A stretch of DNA of 20,075 bases, taken from the IMG/VR virus record IMGVR_UViG_3300037502_002229, positions 1-20,075 of that record. One strand, given 5' to 3'. This stretch comes from a virus. This document shows positions 7,245 through 13,862 of the stretch, one piece after another; the stretch's first letter is position 1, and the number at the start of each line of letters is the position of its first letter. Under the pieces are notes generated by a model. The model made no database searches, was not told the origin of the DNA, and was given only the letters and a program-made list of their open reading frames with translations. A program made the position numbers and the translations under genes.

Positions 7245-8246
7245 ATGCCGATGGAATACAAACCGAAACTTCTGGACTCTGGGACATGGAAAGCCACCTT
7301 ACGCGGTGAAGGCAAGGTGTGCGCCGTGCGCAAAGAAGTCATCACAGACGTTGCGGCAACGGCCGATGGCCTGAATTTCATTCTGTCAACAGCCGCTGTC
7401 GACCGGCACGGTGACACGGTTTCTCAATCGGGCTGGAAGCTGGACAATTACCGGAAGAATCCGGTTGTCTTGTTTGGACATGATCAAAACAGCCCACCCG
7501 TAGGCCGCGCTCCTGTTGTCGTCGTCGAGGGCGACAAGCTGATTGCTAAGGGCGTCGAGTTTACACCGAAAGACTTGTCTCCATTCGGGCACATGATTGG
7601 TGAGATGTACCGTAAAGGCTTCATGAATGCCGTCTCCGTCGGCTTTCTTCCTGCAAAATTCAAGGAGAACGACGAGCGCGGTGGCCTTGCGATGGACTTT
7701 GAAGAGCAGGAATTGCTCGAGTTTTCAGCCGTGCCCGTGCCGGCCAACCCAGAGGCCTTGCAAGGTGCGAAGTCTGCCGGCATTGAGGTTACGCCTCTTA
7801 TTGAGTGGGCCTCGAAAATACTCGACACCAAAGACGGCACCCAGACGGTACAACGAAGCATGGCCGAGCGAGTTTATAAGTCACTTTCCCCGAGGAAATT
7901 TAAAATGGCACAGAGAAAACAAGAGCCCGTGGCACCGGACGAGCTGGCCCCGGAAGTCGAAAAGCCTGAGGTTGAAATTGAATTGCCTGAAGGTATGGGG
8001 CCTCTTGTTGATTTGCTCACCGGCCTCATGGGTGAGGTGAAGATGTGCCGGAAGGAAATGGGCGAGCTTGTCGAGAAAATGTACGAGATGAAAGAGTACA
8101 TGAAGGAATTGAAGCTGCCGGCAGAAAACCCAACGCAAGAAATGCCGCCTCTTGAGCCGATGAAGTCGTCTCCTGAGGTGTTGGCTAAGAAGGTTAACGA
8201 TGAGGTGAAGCGCCGCATCTCTGCCATGCTGGGAAAGCTGGGTTAA
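7245..8246 (+). CDS. HK97-type prohead protease with scaffold-like C-terminal region
   Basis: A serine protease (S78 family) that cleaves scaffold and capsid precursor during head maturation. The protease domain covers about residues 30-175. Expected catalytic residues are H79 in VLFGHDQ and S131 in MNAVSVGF. The hallmark ending ELLEFSAVPVPANPEAL carries E159 as the likely acidic partner. HK97 protease itself is about 225 aa, and here roughly 110 more residues follow. This tail is charged, rich in proline, glutamate and lysine, with a Met-rich predicted coiled coil (MCRKEMGELVEKMYEMKEYM), and looks like a scaffold. An in-frame ATG at 7905 with its own ribosome-binding site could express it alone. 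The start could be ATG 7245 or 7251; neither has a strong ribosome-binding site. Confidence 0.88.
   Translation: MPMEYKPKLLDSGTWKATLRGEGKVCAVRKEVITDVAATADGLNFILSTAAVDRHGDTVSQSGWKLDNYRKNPVVLFGHDQNSPPVGRAPVVVVEGDKLIAKGVEFTPKDLSPFGHMIGEMYRKGFMNAVSVGFLPAKFKENDERGGLAMDFEEQELLEFSAVPVPANPEALQGAKSAGIEVTPLIEWASKILDTKDGTQTVQRSMAERVYKSLSPRKFKMAQRKQEPVAPDELAPEVEKPEVEIELPEGMGPLVDLLTGLMGEVKMCRKEMGELVEKMYEMKEYMKELKLPAENPTQEMPPLEPMKSSPEVLAKKVNDEVKRRISAMLGKLG
7892..8246 (+). other. Possible internal start: separately made 113-aa scaffold protein inside the protease gene
   Basis: GAGGA at 7892-7896 stands eight bases before an in-frame ATG at 7905. The point is exactly where the protease domain ends and the charged coiled-coil tail begins (MAQRKQEPVAPDELAPE). 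Phage lambda makes its scaffold Nu3 from an internal start in the protease gene C in just this way. Production of the short form here is inferred from that precedent and from the ribosome-binding site, not shown. Confidence 0.5.
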
Positions 8247-8249
8247 GCG

Positions 8250-9836
8250 ATGCCGCTGTCTTTTGACTATCCTCAGAGCGCTACCGAGGCCGCGAGAAAG
8301 GCCTTGAAGCACAAAGAGGAGAAAGACAGCGAGTGCGGAACGCGAGTGGGTTGGTTTCGGGCGAAGCAGTTGGCCAACAGGGAGCCGCTCGAGCCTGAGG
8401 AAGTGCGCAGGACTTATAGTTTTTTGAGCCGGAGTGAGGTTTACAACACTGGCGAATATGTAGATGCAGACGGAAAAGAAGTCTGCGGAAGCGTGATGTT
8501 TGATGCTTGGGGTGGTGAGTCGATGTTGCCCTGGGCGAAGAAGAGAGTTGAAGAGTTGAATGTAGAAGAAGAGAAGCACCTAACCCGTAGCAAAGGAAAC
8601 GAAACCATGAGCGACACCAATGGCATTGACGCGGTGGTGGCAAAGGCTGTGGCCGATGCCATGAAGCCGCTTGAAGAGCAGTTGAAGCAGAAGGCGACGT
8701 CGAATTTCACTCCTCCCCCTGCTAAGGCAGAGGGCAACAGCACCATCGAATTCCACGGCAAAGAAGCCGCGGAAGGCTCTGGTTTGGGCTTCATTCGCTT
8801 TGCTAAGGCGAAGGCGACCGCTGCATTGCGCAGCCAGAAAGAGGGACGCTACGTCTCGCCTTCTGAAGTTGCCAAAGGCTGGGGCTACAACACTGTCGCG
8901 AAGGCATTGAATCAGAATGACTTCGACAACGGCGGCAGCTTGGTGCATCAGCAGTTTGCCTCGGAGATGATTGAGCTTCTCCGAAACAAGGCTGTCGTGC
9001 GCAAGGCTGGTCCTCGAGTGTTGCCGATGTTCGGTGGAAACCTGACAATCGACCGTCAATCGGCCGCTGCTACTGCTTACTATGGGCAAGAGTCGACTGC
9101 GATTACGCCTTCGGATCCGTCCACCGACCAAATCGTCCTCTCTGAAAAGAAGCTGACGGCTCTGGTTGCTGTCTCGAACGACCTCATCCGCAATGCCTCC
9201 ATCAGCGCGGAAGAGTTTGTCCGTGACGACCTCCTCAACGTTATGGCCATCCGCGAGGATTTGGCTTTCTTGCGCGGCATTGGCTCTGTCTCCGAGCCCA
9301 CTGGCTTGCGCAACCGCATCGCCTCGGCTCACGTCTACAACGAGACCGTCTCTGTTGAAGGTGCGCCCACCTTTGCCGAAATGAAGGCAGAGTTGGATAA
9401 GGCCGTTTCCAAGCTGGAATTGGCCAACGTGCCGATGATTAAGCCAGTTTGGTTCATGTCTCCTCGCACGAAGCTTGCCATCATGCGTTCGGCAGGCCCT
9501 GGCGCGGAAGGCACCAACAGCCTCGAGCGTGAAATGGTTGAGATGGGTACCCTTCGTGGATTCCCCTTCTACGCCACCTCACAGATTCCGACCAACCTCG
9601 GAACCGATGGCGACGAGTCTGAATTGTACCTCGTGGACATGTCGGAAGTACTCGTGGGCGACAGCCTCAACCTTGAAATCGAAGTCTTCCCCAATGGCGC
9701 TTGGTCGAACTCTGGCACCATCGTTTCGGGCATCTCGAACGACCAAACGGTCATCCGAGCCCTCTCGAAGCATGACATCAACCTCCGTCACACCACGGCA
9801 GGCGTGGTTGTGAAGGAACTCAGCTGGGCCTACTAA
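8250..9836 (+). CDS. Major capsid protein (HK97 fold) with an extra N-terminal domain
   Basis: Forms the icosahedral shell. The C-terminal ~350 residues are an HK97-fold capsid protein, with NDFDNGGSLVHQQFASEMIE, RVLPMFGGNLTIDRQ, EEFVRDDLLNVMAIREDLAF, PTGLRN, then GFPFYATSQIP and the closing DINLRHTTAGVVVKELSWAY. Before this lies a delta-domain-like helical stretch, VVAKAVADAMKPLEEQLKQK, normally removed by the prohead protease. The first ~110 residues are extra: a small domain with GTRVGWFRAKQLANREPL, EEVRRTYSFLSR and DAWGGESMLPWAKKRVEEL. This resembles a small phage domain ending in a WGG...W motif that I recall from other head-region proteins; its role is not known to me. An in-frame ATG at 8607 with AAAGGA would give a 409-aa capsid protein of usual size. 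Confidence 0.93.
   Translation: MPLSFDYPQSATEAARKALKHKEEKDSECGTRVGWFRAKQLANREPLEPEEVRRTYSFLSRSEVYNTGEYVDADGKEVCGSVMFDAWGGESMLPWAKKRVEELNVEEEKHLTRSKGNETMSDTNGIDAVVAKAVADAMKPLEEQLKQKATSNFTPPPAKAEGNSTIEFHGKEAAEGSGLGFIRFAKAKATAALRSQKEGRYVSPSEVAKGWGYNTVAKALNQNDFDNGGSLVHQQFASEMIELLRNKAVVRKAGPRVLPMFGGNLTIDRQSAAATAYYGQESTAITPSDPSTDQIVLSEKKLTALVAVSNDLIRNASISAEEFVRDDLLNVMAIREDLAFLRGIGSVSEPTGLRNRIASAHVYNETVSVEGAPTFAEMKAELDKAVSKLELANVPMIKPVWFMSPRTKLAIMRSAGPGAEGTNSLEREMVEMGTLRGFPFYATSQIPTNLGTDGDESELYLVDMSEVLVGDSLNLEIEVFPNGAWSNSGTIVSGISNDQTVIRALSKHDINLRHTTAGVVVKELSWAY
8592..8609 (+). promoter_or_regulatory. Internal ribosome-binding site and ATG in the capsid ORF
   Basis: AAAGGA at 8592-8597 is nine bases before ATG 8607, in frame with the capsid gene. 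The point separates the extra N-terminal domain from the delta-domain-like and capsid regions. This may be the main start of the capsid protein, with the 528-aa form made in smaller amount. Alternatively it is a relic of two genes that fused. Confidence 0.55.
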
Positions 9837-9857
9837 GCCTTGAAAGGATAGACACAC

Positions 9858-10304
9858 ATGGGAGCCCCACATATTGCAGACTTCGGGAAGTACTTTAAAG
9901 CCGCCTCGTGCAACGGCATCAGCATCACCGCCGCTGGCACTGGCGACAACGTTGCCTTGACGGGTGCAAGCATCGACCGTCTGGGTTACGGAAGCGCCAG
10001 CTTCGTCATTGCTTACAAGACGACGCTCGCCGCAGCCGAGACCCTGTCTTTCGCGGCTGAATACCAGTTGAGCTCAGACAACAGCAACTGGGATACCGCA
10101 GTCTCGTTGCAAGCGGCAACGGTTGCTCGCACCGGCGCGGTGACTGCCGGACACGGCGTGGTGAAGTTTGACGTCAACCTGGAAGGCGCGAAGCGTTACA
10201 TTCGCTTTAACTTCACGCCCAACCTGTCGGCCTCCGGCACGGACACCGCGGTGGTGTACGGCACGGCCATTCTGGGCGGCGCTGACTTGGTACCCGCAGT
10301 CTAA
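9858..10304 (+). CDS. Probable capsid cement (decoration) protein, 148 aa
   Basis: It lies directly downstream of the major capsid gene with ribosome-binding site AAAGGAT at 9842-9848. The sequence is all-beta in character: SASFVIAYKTTLAAAETLSFAAEY, DNSNWDTAVSLQAATVA, then a final strand region RYIRFNFTPNLSASGTDTA and AILGGADLVP. This pattern (IDR, sample-width comparison, 'FTPNLSASGTDTA', 'LGGAD') resembles phage capsid cement proteins of the Bbp16 kind, which bind the outside of the shell and stabilise it. The assignment rests on position and on remembered family pattern. Two consecutive stop codons (TAATAA) and a stem-loop follow the gene. Confidence 0.65.
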   Translation: MGAPHIADFGKYFKAASCNGISITAAGTGDNVALTGASIDRLGYGSASFVIAYKTTLAAAETLSFAAEYQLSSDNSNWDTAVSLQAATVARTGAVTAGHGVVKFDVNLEGAKRYIRFNFTPNLSASGTDTAVVYGTAILGGADLVPAV

Positions 10305-10319
10305 TAAAGTTGTGACACC

Positions 10320-10357
10320 GAAGGGGCTGGGCTGGCGGGCGCTCGCCTGGCCCCTTC
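10320..10357 (+). terminator. Stem-loop after capsid and cement genes; possible partial terminator
   Basis: GAAGGGGCTGGGC at 10320-10332 pairs with GCCTGGCCCCTTC at 10345-10357. This gives a 13-bp GC-rich stem with two adjacent G-U pairs and a 12-base loop. No U-run follows, so strong intrinsic termination is unlikely. It may reduce read-through into the connector genes or protect the 3' end of the abundant capsid mRNA. The next ribosome-binding site (AGGAG, 10363-10367) lies just outside the stem and stays free. Confidence 0.5.
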
Positions 10358-10372
10358 ACCATAGGAGATGTC

Positions 10373-10624
10373 ATGGCCGTCATCCGTATGTTGAAGACTT
10401 TTGGAAGCAATGTTGCCGAGGAGGTATGCGGGCAACCTGACGACGTCGCGGCCTATTTAGTGGAGCGCGGCCTTGCTGTGTTTGTGACGGCAGCGCCGGT
10501 GCAAGCTGTAACAAAAGAAGTGAAGCCGACAGAACAAGTCACGAAAGAGGTTTTCGTGATGGACATGAAGGTAGAGACGGAAGAGTCAAAAGGCATTTTC
10601 AAGAAGTCTAAGAAGAAGGGCTAA
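10373..10624 (+). CDS. Small head-region protein, 83 aa, unknown function
   Basis: AGGAG at 10363-10367 precedes the ATG. The N-terminal ~40 residues (VIRMLKTFGSNVAEEV...QPDDVAAYLVERGLAVFV) follow a pattern often seen in short proteins between capsid and adaptor genes: a first strand, a small loop, then a helix and 'ERGLA' strand. The second half is low complexity with repeated TKEV/TEQVTKEV and a lysine-rich end (IFKKSKKKG). No enzyme motif is present. A role in head completion is possible from position only. Confidence 0.7.
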   Translation: MAVIRMLKTFGSNVAEEVCGQPDDVAAYLVERGLAVFVTAAPVQAVTKEVKPTEQVTKEVFVMDMKVETEESKGIFKKSKKKG

Positions 10625-10627
10625 CCC

Positions 10628-11278
10628 ATGGCTTTGGCCGCTTATGCGCTGACGACTTTGGCGCAAGCTAAGACAGAGTTGGGCGTTACGGTATCGACTC
10701 ATGATGCCGTTATTGAGCGCCTCATCGACACTGTTTCGAGCGCTGCGGCCGAGTTTTGTGAACGCACCCTGCATTATGAGACGGGCATCGCCGAGAGGGT
10801 TGCAGGCTACGGAGGCCAGCTTCTCTACGTTTCGCGAACGCCCATTGTTTCTATTACCTCCATTGAGCTGTTGCCGTCATCGCTTTCGACAGCTGGCACC
10901 GGCACCACATATGCGGCCACCTCATACACAGTGCGCAACGCCAGCGCTGGCATCATCTTTCGATTGGATGGCTGGCAATGGACGGCCAATTACGCCGAGC
11001 GCCTAACATCGGCCCCGCTTCGGCCTGGGACTGAGGATGTGCGCTTCTTGGTGACGTATGCCGGAGGCTATGTAACAAGGCCTCAAGGTGGAACCATTAC
11101 CCTTCCGCCGGACATCGAGCAAGCTGTCTTGTGGGGTATTGCCAACCTCTGGAGACACCGAGGCCGAGAGATTCACGCGCAAGTGGAGACGGAAGATGCG
11201 GCCACCATTGAGTGGCGCTCGATGGTGCTTCCGAAGGCTTCTCGCGATTTGCTCTTGCCATATAAACGGGTGCGATAA
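10628..11278 (+). CDS. Head-tail adaptor, HK97 gp6-like
   Basis: The adaptor forms a ring below the portal and starts the head-tail connector. The N-terminus has the helical pattern typical of gp6-like proteins: LAQAKTELGVTVSTHDAVIERLIDTVSSAAAEFCERTL. A central strand region follows (QLLYVSRTPIVSITSIEL), then the closing helices PPDIEQAVLWGIANLWRHRGRE. At 216 aa it is longer than HK97 gp6 (about 110 aa) but similar to the larger adaptors of this family. The end overlaps the next gene as TAATG. The ribosome-binding site is weak (AAGGG before the previous stop), consistent with coupling. Confidence 0.8.
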   Translation: MALAAYALTTLAQAKTELGVTVSTHDAVIERLIDTVSSAAAEFCERTLHYETGIAERVAGYGGQLLYVSRTPIVSITSIELLPSSLSTAGTGTTYAATSYTVRNASAGIIFRLDGWQWTANYAERLTSAPLRPGTEDVRFLVTYAGGYVTRPQGGTITLPPDIEQAVLWGIANLWRHRGREIHAQVETEDAATIEWRSMVLPKASRDLLLPYKRVR

Positions 11279-11790
11279 TGGCAAAGGCCCTCGAATTAAA
11301 GGGCATTGGGGAAGTCAACAAGGCCCTCAAAGCCTATGCGAAGAAATACCCAGCGGCCTCGGCGCATGCCATCTACGCCGAAGGTTTCGAGATTGAACGT
11401 GAGGCTACCAGAAGAGCGCCGGTAGAATTCGCTCGGCTTCGGGCCAGCGCCTACACAGTCCCACCCACAGAGAAAAACATCACCACGGAAACAGGTTTTG
11501 GCACCGAGTATGCGGCCATCCAGCATGAGGAACTGACTTTCCAGCACCCCCGAGGTGGTGAGGCGAAATACCTAGAGAATGCCGTTAATATGAGGAGCGC
11601 CGGCATGATTCAGAGACTCGTCGAGAAAATAAAGTCACTGGTGGCAAAGGGTGTCGAAACATACCCAGCAGCCCAAAGCAATACGCGGCCGGTGGTGAAG
11701 CCGGCACCTAAGAAGACTCGGAAAAACAAAGTGCAGAAAAGGGCCACGAAGAAGCAAATCAAGCGACAGACGCCGAAGGGTAGGCGGTAG
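11278..11790 (+). CDS. HK97 gp10-like neck/tail-completion protein with basic tail
   Basis: The first ~120 residues match the HK97 gp10 family found in the neck between adaptor and tail: GIGEVNKALKAYAKKYP at the start, EREATRRAPVEFARLRAS, then YAAIQHEELTFQHPRGGEAKYLENAV. The family normally has 'APVDTGRLRAS' and 'HE...HP.G.AKFLE', so the match is good. The last ~30 residues are unusual: about half are lysine or arginine and none are acidic, which suggests contact with DNA or RNA, or a disordered basic anchor. The start codon shares a base with the previous stop (TAATG). Confidence 0.78.
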   Translation: MAKALELKGIGEVNKALKAYAKKYPAASAHAIYAEGFEIEREATRRAPVEFARLRASAYTVPPTEKNITTETGFGTEYAAIQHEELTFQHPRGGEAKYLENAVNMRSAGMIQRLVEKIKSLVAKGVETYPAAQSNTRPVVKPAPKKTRKNKVQKRATKKQIKRQTPKGRR

Positions 11791-11793
11791 CCT

Positions 11794-12192
11794 ATGGCTT
11801 CGGTTGACGCTGATGTTGTTACCATGTTGCAGGCAACGCCGGCACTGTCGGGCGTTAGCGTCTTTCAGGGCCCTGTGCGCGAAATCGGGGCACTGGTGAC
11901 GCCCACCGCTGTCTTTGTGCTTCAGACTGGCGGCATCGCACCCACCCCATACCTGGGCACCGCAACCGATGTAAGAGAATCGGGCCTACAGGTGCGAATC
12001 CGAAGCGACGTGGCCAACGGGTACAATACCGGCGTCGAGCTCGCACAGACGGTGCTTTCGGCCATTCAACGCAAGACTGCAACTGGACGGGTGACAGCCT
12101 TCGTCAATGAGTCAGAGCCCACCTACCTGGGGCAGGATGACTACGGAAACTTTGAATGGAGCTTGAATGCTCGCGTCGTTTGGGTTGGCTAG
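11794..12192 (+). CDS. Tail terminator protein
   Basis: Caps the head-proximal end of the tail tube and sets the joining surface. At 132 aa it fits the family of minor capsid/tail-terminator proteins in siphophages. The marks are DVVTMLQATPALSGVSVFQGP at the N-terminus, a middle segment DVRESGLQVRIRSDVANGYNTG, and the C-terminal ESEPTYLGQDDYGNFEWSLNARVVW. The 'GLQVR.R...Y.TG' and 'YLG.DD.G..EWSLN' patterns are typical. GAAGGGTAGG at 11775-11784 can serve as ribosome-binding site. Confidence 0.78.
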   Translation: MASVDADVVTMLQATPALSGVSVFQGPVREIGALVTPTAVFVLQTGGIAPTPYLGTATDVRESGLQVRIRSDVANGYNTGVELAQTVLSAIQRKTATGRVTAFVNESEPTYLGQDDYGNFEWSLNARVVWVG

Positions 12193-12199
12193 TTGGAAT
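12193..12199 (+). repeat. Junction repeat TTGGAAT, before first tail tube gene
   Basis: The copy begins immediately after the terminator-gene stop and 34 bases before the tube ATG. It reads TTGGAATTGA with CACAGAA downstream, as at 7221. A separate ribosome-binding site, AAGGAGA at 12221-12227, follows, so here the heptamer is not simply part of the Shine-Dalgarno sequence. Confidence 0.55.
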
Positions 12200-12233
12200 T
12201 GAAGCCCACAGAATAACCGCAAGGAGAAAAACC

Positions 12234-12635
12234 ATGCCTTTAGCCGCACACAACCTCAAAGTCAGAATTCGCACCGCATCCGGCCTCGGAACTGACTCAG
12301 ACAACATGACAGGCGTCCATGACGTCGGCCTGAATCGCGTTCGAGATGAACTCGAAACGACTGACTTCAACGACACGTCGAAGAACTTCATCCTAGGCTT
12401 GCGTGGTGCGGAGGTTTCATTCTCCGGTGCCTACGAGTCGGCTGATACAGCCTACGGACGCATCGAAACCGCTTTCGGTGATGGTACTTCTGTTTGGGCT
12501 GTGATGCTGTGGAATGGGACCGCTGGCCATAACGTCGAATGCAAGGTGGTTTCTTTGGACATTTCAGGCGCTCGCGATGGCCTTGTCGAGGTTTCTGGGA
12601 CGCTAAGGGCCACAGGCGCGGTTGCCACTGTTTGA
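12234..12635 (+). CDS. Tail tube protein, copy 1
   Basis: A 133-aa beta-rich protein starting MPLAAHNLKVRI, with AAGGAGA at 12221-12227. An in-frame ATG at 12156 lies inside the terminator gene and is rejected. Conserved blocks are VRDELETTDFNDTSKNFILGLRGAEVSFSGAY and the closing VSLDISGARDGLVEVSGTL. The pattern of strands with 'E.TdF.d..k.fi.Gl.g...s..G' fits major tail tube proteins of siphophages, as does its position between terminator and chaperone. It is paralogous to the next gene, so the pair arose by tandem duplication. Confidence 0.82.
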   Translation: MPLAAHNLKVRIRTASGLGTDSDNMTGVHDVGLNRVRDELETTDFNDTSKNFILGLRGAEVSFSGAYESADTAYGRIETAFGDGTSVWAVMLWNGTAGHNVECKVVSLDISGARDGLVEVSGTLRATGAVATV

Positions 12636-12646
12636 TGAGGTGAGTC

Positions 12647-13315
12647 ATGCCAGTCGCAGCGCATAGTTGCATCTTGAAATACGGCAGCGGTACATACAAT
12701 GCGAATGCAAGCGCAACGACGCTCATCTCTGGAACCACCTATAGGGTGAGCGTCGCTACTAATCGCGTGATGAATCCGAACGTGTCTGTTGTTGTTAAGG
12801 ATGGTGGTGTTGCGCTTGCGACAACAGCCTACACCGTGGATTATTTAAAGGGCGAAGTGACGCTTAATTCCGCACCATCTGGCGCTGTGACTGTCGACTT
12901 CAACAACATCTCGATGCAGCCAGCCCTAGAAGCAAGAGAGTTTTCAATTAACCTCGTTCGAGATGAATTAGACTCTACTGTTTTCGGAGACACCGCAAAG
13001 GAATTCATCCTCGGCTTAAAGGGTGGCGGTGGCACCATTGGTGGCCTCGATGTGTTGTCCACGAATTTTCTCAACCTTCTTGCGCAAACAGAGTCAATCG
13101 AAAGCGTCTGGGAAGGTGGAAAAGTCATGGTGATGGAAATTGCACTGGCGCCTACAACGACTCGAATTTTTCGTGCTTTCGTTAGCATTCCTTCTCTCGA
13201 CTTGTCAGGCGCTCGCGACGGCCTCATTGAGGGCAGCTTCCCCTTCACTATTAACGAGAGAACGACGCCTCAGGCTGTTGGCGGTAGGTCAAGCTTTGCG
13301 TTTCTGACGTATTAA
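12647..13315 (+). CDS. Tail tube protein paralogue, copy 2
   Basis: A 222-aa relative of the preceding gene. It starts with MPVAAHSCILKY (compare MPLAAHNLKVRI) and shares VRDELDSTVFGDTAKEFILGLKGGG and VSIPSLDLSGARDGLIEG with copy 1. Exact DNA matches persist: GTTCGAGATGAA at 12339 and 12956, and TCAGGCGCTCGCGA at 12564 and 13205. The extra ~65 residues are an insertion near the N-terminus (about residues 13-85), beta-rich: TTYRVSVATNRVMNPNVSVVV...AYTVDYLKGEVTLNSAPSG. Such a segment could stand out on the tube surface. Which copy forms the main tube cannot be decided. The ribosome-binding site is GAGGTGAG before the ATG. Confidence 0.8.
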   Translation: MPVAAHSCILKYGSGTYNANASATTLISGTTYRVSVATNRVMNPNVSVVVKDGGVALATTAYTVDYLKGEVTLNSAPSGAVTVDFNNISMQPALEAREFSINLVRDELDSTVFGDTAKEFILGLKGGGGTIGGLDVLSTNFLNLLAQTESIESVWEGGKVMVMEIALAPTTTRIFRAFVSIPSLDLSGARDGLIEGSFPFTINERTTPQAVGGRSSFAFLTY

Positions 13316-13336
13316 CCTGCAGGAGGACATGAGAAT

Positions 13337-13705
13337 ATGAGCGAGCAGCCCTTAAGAAATAGCGCGTTAGAGCCTGACACCCTTGGTTTCGTTGAGTTTG
13401 AGCATAAGGGGCAGCGTTACGGAATCAAGCCACCCACCTTGCTTCAGCAGAAACAAGCAAAGCTGGCAGCAAAAACAAAGGACGGCATCGACGAAACGTT
13501 GATGGGAATCCTGCTTCTGGTTTCGTGCATTGTCGACCCTGCCACCGGCGCTACAGTCTTCACCCGTGCAGACATCGACTCCCTCATGAATCAACCTTCT
13601 ACGCCTAACAGCTTCATCGGAAAGGCATTGAAAGCCTTTGGCCAGTTGTCAGAGCAACAGGCAGAGGTCGAAACTTTTTTCGAGGCAACCGGCAACGCCA
13701 GCTGA
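13337..13705 (+). CDS. Tail assembly chaperone, short form (gpG-like)
   Basis: The zero-frame product, 122 aa, starting at ATG 13337 after AGGAGG at 13321-13326. Tail assembly chaperones coat the tape measure and recruit tube subunits; they are not kept in the virion. The position between tube protein and tape measure is diagnostic. The protein is mostly helical with LLQQKQAKLAAKTKDG, a hydrophobic helix ETLMGILLLVSCIV and a C-terminal region ending EVETFFEATGNAS. Its last codons overlap the slippery heptamer at 13675-13681. Confidence 0.85.
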   Translation: MSEQPLRNSALEPDTLGFVEFEHKGQRYGIKPPTLLQQKQAKLAAKTKDGIDETLMGILLLVSCIVDPATGATVFTRADIDSLMNQPSTPNSFIGKALKAFGQLSEQQAEVETFFEATGNAS

Positions 13706-13860
13706 TTTACGCGATTGCACGCGAAACAGGCGTTTTGCCGGACGAAATAGAGGCACGGTTGACAAGCTTTCACCTGGCCGAATGGGTGACGTCATATAAG
13801 ATGGAGAAAGAGGCCAATGATGAGGCCATGCGAAAGGCCAAAATGAAGCGCGGCCGGTAA
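13337..13860 (+). CDS. Tail assembly chaperone, frameshifted long form (gpGT-like)
   Basis: A -1 shift after codon 115 (13679-13681) moves ribosomes into an open frame that runs to TAA 13858-13860. It adds 59 residues for a total of 174 aa. The added part contains LIYAIARETGVLPDEIEARL and SFHLAEWVTSYKMEKE, followed by a basic tail. This '...TG..PDEI...F.L.EW...Y..E' pattern is what gpT-type extensions of siphophage chaperones look like. The extension has no plausible start of its own, and it fills the 155 bases between the short form and the tape measure junction. The join is 13337-13681 with 13681-13860. Confidence 0.82.
13675..13681 (+). promoter_or_regulatory. -1 programmed frameshift site TTTTTTC
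   Basis: The sequence in the zero frame is GAA ACT TTT TTC GAG, giving the X_XXY_YYZ heptamer T TTT TTC. The zero-frame stop TGA (13703-13705) follows 24 bases later, close enough for a typical tail-chaperone shift. I did not identify a clear downstream stimulatory hairpin by eye. Confidence 0.82.
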
Positions 13861-13862
13861 GG

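Noticed and set aside
7241-7309. Short ORF from ATG 7241 in another frame before the protease
   Set aside because: About 22 codons, entirely overlapping the protease start, with no sign of conservation or function.
7881-9332. Long minus-strand open frames (232 aa at 7881-8579 and 250 aa at 8580-9332), plus many shorter ones elsewhere
   Set aside because: They lie wholly inside the convincing protease and capsid genes. Their translations show no family motif, and they arise from the codon bias of the + strand genes.
12156-12233. Upstream in-frame ATG for the first tail tube gene
   Set aside because: It runs through the end of the terminator gene and the junction repeat. The ATG at 12234 has a proper ribosome-binding site, and its N-terminus matches that of the paralogue.
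13317-13324. 8-base palindrome CCTGCAGG before the chaperone gene
   Set aside because: It overlaps a strong AGGAGG ribosome-binding site and is most simply explained by that. A single copy gives no reason to call it an operator.
13329-13340. ATG AGA ATA TGA mini-ORF in front of the chaperone start
   Set aside because: Only two bases separate it from the AGGAGG element, too close for initiation, and three codons cannot be supported as a gene.
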